From Corynebacterium sp. (GTDB lineage: Bacteria; Actinomycetota; Actinomycetes; Mycobacteriales; Mycobacteriaceae), in assembly GCF_030532965.1 (NCBI RefSeq), contig NZ_JAUNKC010000027.1, positions 1-45,606 on the forward strand: DNA of 45,606 nt, read 5' to 3'. The position numbers and the translations under genes are program-made. Positions 23,857 to 32,420 of this stretch are shown here, one piece after another (the first letter of the stretch is position 1; every line of letters starts with the position of its first letter). The notes beneath the pieces are model-generated. The model searched no databases. It was not told the origin of the DNA and was given only the letters and a program-made list of their open reading frames with translations.

Positions 23857-24456
23857 CTAATGGCGAAATAGTCGTTGATACCAGCTGATTGGGGCGGACG
23901 TTACCTCTTGGTCGGCGGCGAGCGCAGCCAGTGTCCGCTTGTCGACGATCAAAGGTCCGTAGTCTTTCAGCGTAATCAGCAATGGATCCAGGTAGTCGTG
24001 GTCGTTGGTTGCGGAGAGTATGACGACGGTGGCGTTGAACGGATCGATGCTGTGCCAATCCTGAATGGTGGCTAGGTCAAAGGGCGCGGGCGGGTGGGCG
24101 CCGTGGATGATGGTGGTACCGTCGACAAGCAAAATCCGGGTGCCATAAACGTCGTGCAAAATCTGGATATCGGAGATCAGCGCGATGGTATCGGCGCTGA
24201 GCCCCGTGCGTACCGCGGCGGCGTAGAGTTCGCCGAGCGCGTCGGTGGGGGTTGCGGCGGAGTGGACGATGCGGACTGCGGTGGGCGGATAGCCGGGGCC
24301 GACTGTACCCGCGGCGGAGACGGCGCGTTCGATGCTGCGGAATTCGCCGATCTGTAGCGCCATCCCGGCGACCCCCGGCTGAAAGGAAACGGCCATGGCT
24401 ACTGCATCTGCCATGACCGAAAGTCCCAATGTCCAGGTTATTTTCGGACGTACCAT
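23857..24456 (-). CDS. Conserved exported protein between ftsX and smpB
   Basis: Start set at ATG 24456 ([25 protein letters not shown]), overlapping the ftsX 3' end by 19 bases; the frame could run from 24528 inside ftsX, with less support. The 199-residue product begins with a hydrophobic stretch that could be a signal or anchor. The rest has two repeats of a hydrophobic strand pattern ([63 protein letters not shown]). No known family is recognised. Its place in the ftsEX-smpB transcript may link it to the cell envelope. Confidence 0.82.
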   Translation of the reverse strand: MVRPKITWTLGLSVMADAVAMAVSFQPGVAGMALQIGEFRSIERAVSAAGTVGPGYPPTAVRIVHSAATPTDALGELYAAAVRTGLSADTIALISDIQILHDVYGTRILLVDGTTIIHGAHPPAPFDLATIQDWHSIDPFNATVVILSATNDHDYLDPLLITLKDYGPLIVDKRTLAALAADQEVTSAPISWYQRLFRH

Positions 24457-25340
24457 CGGAGCGTACCTTGGGCGGTTAGTGCCGCGAAGATGATGCCGAC
24501 CAGGGCGACGATGGGGATCACTGTCCAAATGTCGGCCGTGGTTATTCGGGCGATTAATTGGCTGTCGTAGAGTCCGGCGAGTGTTTTATCCACCACCCAT
24601 GCTTTACCAGCGAAGAGCGCCAGGCCGGAAAGGATCGCACCCACCAGCACTGCGAATACTGCTTCTAAGACGAATGGTGCTTGGGTGTACCACCGGGAAG
24701 CACCGACCATGCGCATGATTTCGGTTTCTTGACGACGATTAAAGGCCGCGATTTGCACCATGTTGACGATCAAGAAGATCGCCGCAATGGCTTGAATGCC
24801 GGCGAATAGGAACGTGGAGTTCCGAATCGCATCGAGATTGTCGGTAGCGCCTTTCAAATCATCGACCTGGTCGATGACGGTATCCACGTGCTGGATCGTG
24901 CGTACCGGATTCAGTGGTGTGGTGTCGAGCGGATCAACTAACCGCACATGGAGGGCGGCAGGAAGTGCATCCTCGGAGGTTTCGGCGACCAGTAGTGGGT
25001 CTGAGTCTTGGAATAATTCCACGTACCGCTGGTAAGACTGTTCCCTGGAGCGGAAGGTAACTGATTTCACCCCATCTGATTTTTCCAAGATGCTTCGTGC
25101 TTCTTTACAGGTTGCGGAGGAGCAGTCTTTGTCGGTTGCCGAGATTTCCTCATCAAACTGCACCATCACCTCAACGCGCTCTAAGTAAATGTCCTTAGTG
25201 CGGTCGGTCATATTGGTCACGAGGAACCCGGTGGCGAGCAATGCCAGGGAAATCGCGGTGGTGATGACCAGCGCGATGGTCATGGTGATATTTCGCGCTA
25301 GGCCGCGAAACGCTTCGCGGAATACAAATGCTAGTCCCAT
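24438..25340 (-). CDS. ftsX: Cell-division protein FtsX
   Basis: Start set at ATG 25340 (MGLAFVFREAFRGLARN), with AAGGAA just upstream, giving 300 residues. There are four membrane helices: residues about 20-40 (ITMTIALVITTAISLALLATGFL), then an extracellular loop to about residue 190 with two Cys (CSSATCKEA), then three C-terminal helices including AIFLIVNMVQIAAF, VFAVLVGAILSGLALF and VIPIVALVGIIFAAL. In mycobacteria FtsEX activates the cell-wall hydrolase RipC during division through this loop. It is followed directly by the small exported gene and preceded by ftsE. Confidence 0.95.
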   Translation of the reverse strand: MGLAFVFREAFRGLARNITMTIALVITTAISLALLATGFLVTNMTDRTKDIYLERVEVMVQFDEEISATDKDCSSATCKEARSILEKSDGVKSVTFRSREQSYQRYVELFQDSDPLLVAETSEDALPAALHVRLVDPLDTTPLNPVRTIQHVDTVIDQVDDLKGATDNLDAIRNSTFLFAGIQAIAAIFLIVNMVQIAAFNRRQETEIMRMVGASRWYTQAPFVLEAVFAVLVGAILSGLALFAGKAWVVDKTLAGLYDSQLIARITTADIWTVIPIVALVGIIFAALTAQGTLRWYVRK

Positions 25341-25362
25341 TTCCTTAAATTCACTCCCCTCG

Positions 25363-26052
25363 TTATTGCGCTTCGCCGTAGACGCCGTGGGCATCGTCGC
25401 GTACTAATGTTCCCAGGTTTAGTTCGATGACCCGGCGGCGCATGTCATTGACAGCCCGGGCGTTGTGGGTACTCATCACCACGGTGGTGCCGGTGCGATT
25501 GATCTGATTAAGCAGCACCATGATCCCGTCGGAAGTATCTGGGTCGAGGTTGCCAGTGGGCTCGTCGGCAAGCAATACCAGTGGCCGGTTCACAAACGCC
25601 CGGGCGATCGCCACCCGCTGTTGTTCACCGCCGGAGAGTTCTTGCGGCAATCGGTTGGCTTTGCCGGAGAGTCCGACTAGCTCCAAGGTGTCCGGCACCA
25701 TTTTGGCGATTTTATCCTTCTTGGTGCCGATAACTTCTAATGCAAACGCCACGTTGTCGTACACGGTTTTTTGTTGCAACAGGCGGAAGTCCTGGAAGAC
25801 GTAGCCGATCTTTTGCCGCAGTTTGTTAATTTGGTTTCCCCGCAGTTTATTCACGTGGAATTCATCCAAATAAATGTCACCGCTGGTGACGTTCGTTTCG
25901 CGGATCATCAATTCTAAAAAGGTGGACTTTCCGGACCCGGAGGGGCCAATGAGAAAGACGAAATCACCCTTATCTATGCTCAGCGAAATATTATCCAGCG
26001 CTGGCCGGGTTGATGCTTTGTATTGCTTGGTGACATTTTCAAACCTAATCAC
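25363..26052 (-). CDS. ftsE: Cell-division ATP-binding protein FtsE
   Basis: A 229-residue ABC ATPase: Walker [10 protein letters not shown] at 36-44, Q-loop YVFQDFRLL, signature LSGGEQQR, Walker [13 protein letters not shown] and the switch His in MSTHNARAV. It pairs with FtsX, 22 bases downstream. The N-terminus [11 protein letters not shown] is the usual one for FtsE. Confidence 0.97.
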   Translation of the reverse strand: MIRFENVTKQYKASTRPALDNISLSIDKGDFVFLIGPSGSGKSTFLELMIRETNVTSGDIYLDEFHVNKLRGNQINKLRQKIGYVFQDFRLLQQKTVYDNVAFALEVIGTKKDKIAKMVPDTLELVGLSGKANRLPQELSGGEQQRVAIARAFVNRPLVLLADEPTGNLDPDTSDGIMVLLNQINRTGTTVVMSTHNARAVNDMRRRVIELNLGTLVRDDAHGVYGEAQ

Positions 26053-26090
26053 CTACACCACTGTAGCGAAACAATTGTGAAATTTGTAGA

Positions 26091-27194
26091 TCATTGTGAC
26101 TGTTGTTGCGTCATGCGCCACCGGATTCCCGCTTCCAGGAACTTATCCAGGTCCCCGTCAAGCACTTTAGCGGGATCATTCGTCTCAAACTGGTTCCGGT
26201 GGTCTTTCACCATCTGATACGGATGCAACACATAGGACCGCATCTGATTACCCCACGACGCATTACCACCGGCACCGAGCGCATCAAGCTCAGCCTGCTC
26301 CTCTTGGCGTTTGCGCTCTAAGAGTTTCGCCTGCAACACCCGCATAGCGGAGGCCTTATTTTGGATCTGGGATTTTTCATTCTGACAGGTTGCCACGATA
26401 CCGGTAGGGATATGCGTCAACCGCACCGCCGAATCGGTCGTATTCACCGACTGTCCACCCGGACCCGATGAGCGATACACATCCACCCGAATCTCCGAAT
26501 CGGGAATATCAATATGGTCGGTAATCTCCACCACCGGCAACACCTCTACCTCGGCAAAGGACGTGTGCCTACGGCCTTGATTGTCGAAAGGCGAAATCCG
26601 CACCAACCGGTGCGGCCCCTGCTCCACCGACAATGTGCCATACATATAATCGCCATGAACGGTAAACGTGGCCGATTTAATCCCGGCCTCTTCGGCGTAG
26701 GAAACATCGTGAATATCTACCTTATGACCACGCTTTTCCGCCCAACGCACATACATGCGAAACAGCATTTCCGCCCAGTCGGCCGCATCCACACCACCGG
26801 AACCAGAGCGAATATTGACCACCGCATCCCGGGCATCATATTCACCAGAAAGCATGGTTTTAACCTCAAGGGAAGAAATCTCCTCCCGCAATTGCTCAAG
26901 CTCGGCCTCGACGAGGTGGTCGTCCTCGCCTTCTTCTTCCGCCAATTCGCACATCACGGGTATGTCTTCTAACCGGCTACGCATCCCCAACAATTTCTTC
27001 AACTGCCCCTGCACCTGAGAAAGCTCGCTCGTGACCCGCTGCGCATGATCCGGATCATCCCACAATGATGGGTCGGAAGCCTGGGCCTCCAACTCCCGCA
27101 CCCGGGTTTCCATTTCCTCGGGGTTTAATACCTTTTCAATTGTGGTTAACGTCGTATCAAGAGCAGTAAGTTCAGCGGAAATCTCTGGTCGCAT
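26091..27194 (-). CDS. prfB: Peptide chain release factor 2
   Basis: A 367-residue class I release factor: SPF at 201-203, which recognises UGA, and GGQ at 246-248 ([20 protein letters not shown]), which triggers hydrolysis. Unlike the E. coli gene it is read in one frame, without the UGA frameshift. It lies at the head of the prfB-ftsE-ftsX group, as in other corynebacteria. A stem near ftsE's start is not obvious; the gap is 38 bases. Confidence 0.97.
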   Translation of the reverse strand: MRPEISAELTALDTTLTTIEKVLNPEEMETRVRELEAQASDPSLWDDPDHAQRVTSELSQVQGQLKKLLGMRSRLEDIPVMCELAEEEGEDDHLVEAELEQLREEISSLEVKTMLSGEYDARDAVVNIRSGSGGVDAADWAEMLFRMYVRWAEKRGHKVDIHDVSYAEEAGIKSATFTVHGDYMYGTLSVEQGPHRLVRISPFDNQGRRHTSFAEVEVLPVVEITDHIDIPDSEIRVDVYRSSGPGGQSVNTTDSAVRLTHIPTGIVATCQNEKSQIQNKASAMRVLQAKLLERKRQEEQAELDALGAGGNASWGNQMRSYVLHPYQMVKDHRNQFETNDPAKVLDGDLDKFLEAGIRWRMTQQQSQ

Positions 27195-27241
27195 AACACA
27201 CTAGTCTAACCCACCCCCATTTAGTTGGACTAAGCCACAGC

Positions 27242-28087
27242 ATGCACAATAAGAACATGGAGAACTCCCAGCAGCTATCAGACATGATTCCGGCAATAGT
27301 CAAAACCTTTGTCATTGCCCACGAAACCGACAGCGATGAACACCTCGCCCAAGCACTCGTCTATAACGCAGGTCGGCTCGCCTGGCGGCTGCGGGAAGCA
27401 GGCATTAGCACAAAAGAAAAAACCTCCGTCTCCGACGTGGTCACCGAAGCCGACCACGCGGCAGAACAGTTCATCGCCAGTGCGCTCGAAGCACTCCGCC
27501 CAGACGACGGCATCATCGGTGAGGAGGGCACCGCTAAGGCGTCGACAAGCGGAAACGTTTGGCACATCGACCCAGTCGACGGCACTTATAATTTCGCGTC
27601 CGGTTCCGATTATTTCTGCTCCGCTCTTGCGCTTAGTTCCCCCGACGGCGTGGCATTCGGCGCGGTGCACCGCCCGGCGATGGGATACACCTGGTTCGGC
27701 GGCGCGAACATCCCCACAACCCGCGACGGTAAGGCAGTAACGCCGCTTGCCGACGCACCCCTGTCGCAGCTGTGTCTGGCCACCTATATTCACCCCACGT
27801 TCATGACACAACCAGATGTTCGTGACGTGTGGCTTCGCGTTGCCGCCGAAGCCGCCACCATCCGCATGTTAGGTGCTGGTTCCATCGACCTGGCATCAGT
27901 CGCCGACGGCAGCCTCGGGGTATGGATGCAGCACAGCGTCGCCGATTGGGATTGGCTTCCGGGCAAAGCCCTGATCGAGGGCGCAGGCGGAGTCGGCATT
28001 AAATGCACAGCAGGCGGCGTAGAATGGTCGATCGCTGGCAACGCCCAGGCCGTTGCCGAGGTCGCCGCACTATTGGAAGGAAATTAA
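27242..28087 (+). CDS. Inositol monophosphatase family protein
   Basis: A 281-residue metal-dependent phosphatase. Motifs are [19 protein letters not shown] (both with metal ligands) and the C-terminal [15 protein letters not shown]. It is encoded divergently from prfB. An internal ATG at 27257 (MENSQQ) is also possible. The next gene, hisN, is a relative whose start overlaps the stop (TAATG), so the two probably came from a duplication and are cotranscribed. The substrate, inositol phosphate or another sugar phosphate, cannot be told from sequence. Confidence 0.88.
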   Translation: MHNKNMENSQQLSDMIPAIVKTFVIAHETDSDEHLAQALVYNAGRLAWRLREAGISTKEKTSVSDVVTEADHAAEQFIASALEALRPDDGIIGEEGTAKASTSGNVWHIDPVDGTYNFASGSDYFCSALALSSPDGVAFGAVHRPAMGYTWFGGANIPTTRDGKAVTPLADAPLSQLCLATYIHPTFMTQPDVRDVWLRVAAEAATIRMLGAGSIDLASVADGSLGVWMQHSVADWDWLPGKALIEGAGGVGIKCTAGGVEWSIAGNAQAVAEVAALLEGN

Positions 28088-28893
28088 TGTTTCAGGCTGA
28101 TCTGGATTTCGCGTTAACACTCGCCGACGCCGCCGACGCGCTAACACTTTCCCGCTTTGAAGCAAGCGATTTGGTCATCGACTCCAAGCCGGACATGACC
28201 CCGGTCTCCGACGCCGACATCGAATGCGAACGTACCCTCCGGGCCCTTATCGAAGCCCACCGCCCCGAGGACGAAATCCTGGGCGAAGAATTCGGCGGCG
28301 ACGCCACGGTCACCGGCCGACAATGGATCATCGACCCCATCGACGGCACCAAAAACTATGTGCGTGGGGTTCCAGTGTGGGCAACGCTCATCGCCCTGCT
28401 TGTCGACGGCGTCCCGGTTGTCGGCGTCATCTCCGCCCCCGCATTGGGTCGACGCTGGTGGGCGGCAAAAAACCTCGGGGCACACCGCAGCTTCAATAAC
28501 AGCGTTAAAACGCTCAAGGTGTCCCAGGTTAAGGATTTAAGCGACGCCTCCGTATCGTTTTCCTCCCTCGACGGGTGGCGCGACCGCAACCTACGCGATC
28601 AGTTTTTTGCGCTCTCCGACGTCACGTGGCGACTACGAGGCTTCGGCGATTTCTTCTCCTACTGCCTGGTGGCCGAAGGCGCAGTGGATATCGCCGCCGA
28701 ACCGGAGGTCTCACTCTGGGACCTCGCCCCCCTGGCGATTCTGGTGGAAGAAGCAGGCGGCCGGTTTACCTCCCTGAGCGGCATTGATGGCCCCCACGGC
28801 GGCGACGCCGTAGCTACCAATGGGCTACTCCATACAGCCGCATTAGCCTATCTCGGTGATGATCGCTCTTCCAGCACCACCAAACACGATTGA
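28087..28893 (+). CDS. hisN: Histidinol-phosphatase HisN (IMPase family)
   Basis: Start set at ATG 28087, which overlaps the stop of the upstream gene and follows GAAGGAAA; the product has 268 residues. It has [31 protein letters not shown] and [17 protein letters not shown], the metal-site motifs of the IMPase family. In C. glutamicum a gene of this family near prfB, hisN, provides histidinol-phosphate phosphatase, the step missing in actinobacteria that lack HisB phosphatase. The [15 protein letters not shown] pattern is typical of HisN as opposed to SuhB. Function is inferred from this and the location. Confidence 0.88.
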   Translation: MFQADLDFALTLADAADALTLSRFEASDLVIDSKPDMTPVSDADIECERTLRALIEAHRPEDEILGEEFGGDATVTGRQWIIDPIDGTKNYVRGVPVWATLIALLVDGVPVVGVISAPALGRRWWAAKNLGAHRSFNNSVKTLKVSQVKDLSDASVSFSSLDGWRDRNLRDQFFALSDVTWRLRGFGDFFSYCLVAEGAVDIAAEPEVSLWDLAPLAILVEEAGGRFTSLSGIDGPHGGDAVATNGLLHTAALAYLGDDRSSSTTKHD

Positions 28894-28908
28894 TCCAATC
28901 AAACAGAG

Positions 28909-28977
28909 GACGACATGTAGCAAGTAGCGAATGTGACGACATGGGAATATAGAGAGCCGAATCCGCTACATGTCGTC
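28909..28977. repeat. Inverted repeat with three copies of GACGACATG downstream of hisN
   Basis: GACGACATGTAGC at 28909-28921 and its exact reverse complement at 28965-28977 lie around a 43-base interval that holds a third direct copy, GACGACATG, at 28935-28943. It might form a hairpin that ends the hisN transcript, though no U-run follows closely. Confidence 0.6.
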
Positions 28978-29020
28978 ATGCATATTTTCTTATACGTTTA
29001 CCACCGCGCCGGGCACCCAA

Positions 29021-29647
29021 TTAGTAGTCATCGTCGTCATCACTGTCGACCACGATGCCAAAAAACTCACGAAATTCCGGCCAGTATTCCTCCCCAAGAA
29101 TCTGGATTCCGATTTCTTCTGCTCGCTGCACGAATGCCGGGTTGAGGTAAATAGTGTCGTCGTCCAGATATGCTGGGACTTCGTTTTCTGCATCCGCTAT
29201 GTCCAAAAAAGCCCGGAGGAACAGCTCAAAACTCGGGGCAAGTTTGTCCTTTTCCCAGCCACCAGGAATCATCCCATAGACAATCCCCGAATCTAACTGC
29301 ACAAAAACGACACCATCCCCAATTTCCCTAGCAAAAAAGACGCACTCCCCGAAGTCCCACGCCGGGTCAAGCTCATACTGTCCAGTTTCTCGATTTTTAA
29401 AAAGCACCCAACCAACTGCAAGTTCACGTAGTGACTCGAAAGGTTCAAAGCTAAGAAACAGGGATGTACTTGAGAACAGACTTTTGTCAAACACAACTCG
29501 GCTGTAAAACTCAGCGATATCTCCAGTGAGCTGAGAAAACAATGGGGCTATCCCACTGAGCTCTCGACCGTCTACCAGACTTACCTGCGGATTATCCTGA
29601 CCTAACCTAACCCACCCGACAAAACGCTCCAATAGCTGGCTATCCAC
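29021..29647 (-). CDS. SUKH (SMI1/KNR4)-like protein
   Basis: A 208-residue acidic protein. Segments such as DGVVFVQLDSGIVYGMI, KLAPSFELFLRAFLDIADA and the end EYWPEFREFFGIVVDSDDDDD resemble the SUKH fold, which in bacteria is often an immunity protein against secreted toxins. No toxin gene is adjacent. Other immunity-type genes occur at 37670-38870. The family call is by eye and uncertain. DNA here is somewhat lower in GC than around it. Confidence 0.65.
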   Translation of the reverse strand: MDSQLLERFVGWVRLGQDNPQVSLVDGRELSGIAPLFSQLTGDIAEFYSRVVFDKSLFSSTSLFLSFEPFESLRELAVGWVLFKNRETGQYELDPAWDFGECVFFAREIGDGVVFVQLDSGIVYGMIPGGWEKDKLAPSFELFLRAFLDIADAENEVPAYLDDDTIYLNPAFVQRAEEIGIQILGEEYWPEFREFFGIVVDSDDDDDY

Positions 29648-29684
29648 AACGATGCTCCTTCACTAACCGTGATATTCGAAAAAA

Positions 29685-30518
29685 TCATATACCAGTAAAG
29701 GAATGTGACAGATCGGTTGAGGAATGAAAAATCGCATCCCTTAACTGGTGCTGGGTTGGGGTTATCGCCGACTGCCAGCACATCGAATTCAGGGCCGACT
29801 GGTAATGCCGCAGATTGGGGGCAATAGGGGCTAAACCTGCGCGTTTTCGTAAAGCAGAGATCGCGATTAGTTCCCAACAGATCGCGCCGTCAATTGCTTC
29901 GTAATGGAAGCCTGGTGTGTTGGTAAGGGTACTGCGGAAATCGACGATGCCAGCCACAATGTCATCGATATTCTCGTCATCCCATCGGCGCATGGCACCT
30001 AGATACGGCGGGGAGATTTCCAGCGTTTCTATAAGTGCGACACATTGGGTTCGGATGTCTGGATCATCGATCACGGTCAATGCCAGGGATAACGCGAGTG
30101 GCATGGTGGTGGATGTGGCTGCACCGCCGTAATCAGCGATCATCGCAGCGTCATCATCCCAGCACGCCACAATGTGGCGGGCATTCCACACGATGTCATC
30201 GTGCTCCCCTATCGCCAGCGCAGTGAATAAACTAGCCGTACTTGCGGAAAGATGCAGGTCGCTGCTGTGAAGAATCGCACGGACACAATCACGCAGCACG
30301 CCGAAATACTGGCTGCGGATAAGCCTTCGGAAATGCTTAGGGTCACCGGTGCGCAACCACCGGTGACCGTCAGCGAGTGCCTGGTAGGCGCGAAGATCAA
30401 GCAGGTCATCAATGTAGCATTCGCCGAAGATCGGGACCATAATTGTCCGATCGAACACCGATTCAGCACCGCAGGCGGTAACTAACGCGGTCAGGTGGGC
30501 GTCGTAAAGCGAAACCAT
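29685..30518 (-). CDS. Hypothetical protein, 277 aa
   Basis: A mostly helical protein, not recognised. Noticeable are the acidic patches GEHDDIVWNARHIVACWDDDAAMIADYGG and the near-C-terminal LRKRAGLAPIAPNLRHYQSAL. The size and its placement beside a SUKH-like gene recall immunity or effector-protection proteins, but no family can be assigned. It follows the protease terminator and is the start of the two-gene minus-strand set. Confidence 0.75.
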   Translation of the reverse strand: MVSLYDAHLTALVTACGAESVFDRTIMVPIFGECYIDDLLDLRAYQALADGHRWLRTGDPKHFRRLIRSQYFGVLRDCVRAILHSSDLHLSASTASLFTALAIGEHDDIVWNARHIVACWDDDAAMIADYGGAATSTTMPLALSLALTVIDDPDIRTQCVALIETLEISPPYLGAMRRWDDENIDDIVAGIVDFRSTLTNTPGFHYEAIDGAICWELIAISALRKRAGLAPIAPNLRHYQSALNSMCWQSAITPTQHQLRDAIFHSSTDLSHSFTGI

Positions 30519-30527
30519 GACAACTTC

Positions 30528-30559
30528 CGAAATAAAAAACCTGGGACTTCGCCCAGGTT
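30528..30559 (-). terminator. Rho-independent terminator of the protease gene
   Basis: On the minus strand AACCTGGG pairs with CCCAGGTT around CGAAGT and is followed by TTTTTTATTT. The hairpin is 18 bases after the protease stop codon and 10 bases from the start of the next gene. Confidence 0.9.
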
Positions 30560-30576
30560 CCTTAGTAGTAGTGGAA

Positions 30577-31659
30577 TTACTCCGTCGGCAACGTGAAGCC
30601 AGCGCCTACCCCACCCTTGGCGTTGATGTCGCTGATGACCGCATCCATATTGGTGGAAACGGTTGGCATAAAGGCATCACCCTGCCATGGGTTTCGGCAC
30701 GCTAAAGCGTAATTAGGGATAGCGCCGCCGGACACCATGCCGACCAGCCGGTCGCCTTCCATCAACGGCGCGCCGGAGTCACCCTGCATGGCGCAGACCT
30801 GGCTGATGCTAGCGCGATCATCCGCGTCCCACACCATGCCGCACGTGGTGCCGGTAGCAACACCCGTCTTACATACGCGCTTCCACTTGCCGGGTTTACC
30901 GCCGCCGACAGCATTGACGGTCACCCCGTTGTAGCTGCGGGAAATCTTGGCGTTGGAACCAAGCTCAATGACGGAATAATCCAAGTCCTTGCCGTGTGCG
31001 ACAACCGTGCCGGACTTACCGACACGCCACGAATCGGCGGACATCACCGGGGCACCTACCTTACCGCAATGGCCAGCGGTGATCGCCACCTTACGGCCCT
31101 GAGAATCCACACCGGTGGCCGCGATGGTGCACAACTGGTTATTATCCACATACACCGGAGTGGAAGGCCCATAGAGCGAATTGCCTTCCCGCTCGACGAA
31201 AACCGACTCCAGCGGGGTATCCGGCGCATCGAACCACGAACCAGGAACCCGGTGCAGCACCCGGTCAGCAAATGGGCGCTGCGCCATTACCTTGGAAAAA
31301 GTATCGTGCCGCCAGTGGTAGTTTGGCCCATCAAGAATCGGCCGGTATTCCTCGCCGACTTTCTTCAAAGTTTCATCGCCTGGTTGCGGCTTGGCACCAT
31401 TGCCGGTGTATTCCGCGATGAGCTGTTCCATGTTGTAGTTATGCCCAGCGACGGCCTTATCGGCGTCATTGATCAGCTGTGGATCGATGGTGTTCGGATC
31501 GACAGTGATTCCGGCTGCCTCCAAGTCTTTGACGGCTTGTTCCCATGCTGCGGAAGGGGCTGGCAAAGTGAAAGCCCCAGCACTTGGTGTTGTACTCAAA
31601 GCCAATCCTGTGATAAAAGCCGAGAGGGCGAGGCTGCGAGTAGTACGTTTTCTACGCAT
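30577..31659 (-). CDS. Secreted trypsin-like serine protease
   Basis: Start set at ATG 31659 (MRRKRTTRSL), nine bases after AAAGGAA. A signal peptide occupies residues 1-29 (arginine-rich start, ALSAFITGLALSTTPSAGA, cleavage likely before FTLP). A propeptide-like helical region covers about 35-150. The chymotrypsin fold shows His197 (ITAGHC), Asp227 (KDLDYSVIEL) and Ser295 (MQGDSGAPL). Three Cys pairs are plausible. Secreted proteases of this type are common in corynebacteria; target unknown. Monocistronic, with its own terminator. Confidence 0.9.
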   Translation of the reverse strand: MRRKRTTRSLALSAFITGLALSTTPSAGAFTLPAPSAAWEQAVKDLEAAGITVDPNTIDPQLINDADKAVAGHNYNMEQLIAEYTGNGAKPQPGDETLKKVGEEYRPILDGPNYHWRHDTFSKVMAQRPFADRVLHRVPGSWFDAPDTPLESVFVEREGNSLYGPSTPVYVDNNQLCTIAATGVDSQGRKVAITAGHCGKVGAPVMSADSWRVGKSGTVVAHGKDLDYSVIELGSNAKISRSYNGVTVNAVGGGKPGKWKRVCKTGVATGTTCGMVWDADDRASISQVCAMQGDSGAPLMEGDRLVGMVSGGAIPNYALACRNPWQGDAFMPTVSTNMDAVISDINAKGGVGAGFTLPTE

Positions 31660-31763
31660 GTGCTGGGGTTCCTTTACCAATCAAGGGTGGATGAAAAAAG
31701 TTTGACCTTGGTTATCATGCCACGAAATTCGGCCGAAAAATTCCACATCTACCCCGAATTAGG

Positions 31764-32126
31764 TTAGTTAATTTCTACCAGGGCTTGTCCGCCCTGGACA
31801 GAGTCACCGACAGCAACGTGAATGGTGTTGACCACACCAGAATTAGGTGCAGTGATTTCGGTTTCCATCTTCATAGCTTCCAAAATCAACAGCACCTGTC
31901 CAGCCTCGATTTCGTCGCCTTCGTTGACCAAAATCTTAAAGACAGAACCAGCCAGAGGCGCAACCACAGCGTTGGCAGAAACACCTTGCACGGAGGCAGT
32001 GGCAGGCTCCGAATGGATCGTGGCGGCACCGCCACCGAATACGATGGCACCAAGTTGGCGCTGTTCTTCCTCCACCTCGACTTCGACGGAGTACGCAATA
32101 CCGTTGACGGTTACGTTGAGTTTCAT
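31764..32126 (-). CDS. Biotin carboxyl carrier protein, transcarboxylase 1.3S-like
   Basis: A 120-residue protein ending in a biotinyl domain: [46 protein letters not shown], with the biotin-accepting lysine at residue 86 in EAMKM. The N-terminal 45 residues ([20 protein letters not shown]) match the 1.3S subunit of Propionibacterium transcarboxylase. It would carry the carboxyl group between the 12S and 5S subunits encoded upstream. It is the last gene of the operon. Confidence 0.92.
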   Translation of the reverse strand: MKLNVTVNGIAYSVEVEVEEEQRQLGAIVFGGGAATIHSEPATASVQGVSANAVVAPLAGSVFKILVNEGDEIEAGQVLLILEAMKMETEITAPNSGVVNTIHVAVGDSVQGGQALVEIN

Positions 32127-32141
32127 GTTTTAAATCCTGTT

Positions 32142-32402
32142 CTACAGACCCAGCATCCGCTGCTGGACATTCTGACGACCCTGCGCAGCCCACGTACGGT
32201 GGCGGGAATAACGCACAGCTTTGACACGGCCTTTGTTTCCTAAGAACGCACTCACCGCCGCGGAAATGGCGACAACCACATCTTCGGGAATGGAAGCATC
32301 CGAACGCTTACGCAACTCAATGAGCTCCGCCTCCGCCTTATCCAGGCGTTGGCTAAGCTGAGCCACCAACTGGGCAAGCTCTTGGTTTGATAATTCACTC
32401 AT
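32142..32402 (-). CDS. Small protein of the transcarboxylase operon
   Basis: An 86-residue protein. An N-terminal coiled coil (LAQLVAQLSQRLDKAEAELIELRKR) is followed by PEDVVVAISAAVSAFLGNKGRVKAVRYSRHRTWAAQGRQNVQQRMLGL. The basic R..W...GR tail is like small epsilon/gamma-type subunits in decarboxylase and carboxylase operons. It lies between the 12S and biotin carrier genes with gaps under 20 bases. A structural role in complex assembly is likely but not shown. Confidence 0.8.
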   Translation of the reverse strand: MSELSNQELAQLVAQLSQRLDKAEAELIELRKRSDASIPEDVVVAISAAVSAFLGNKGRVKAVRYSRHRTWAAQGRQNVQQRMLGL

Positions 32403-32420
32403 GGTTACTTTCAGTCCTTA

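Noticed and set aside
31758..31777. DtxR-box-like TTAGGTTAG near the transcarboxylase 3' end
   Set aside because: Only the left half matches; the site overlaps the stop of the biotin carrier gene and is about 100 bases from the next gene's start.
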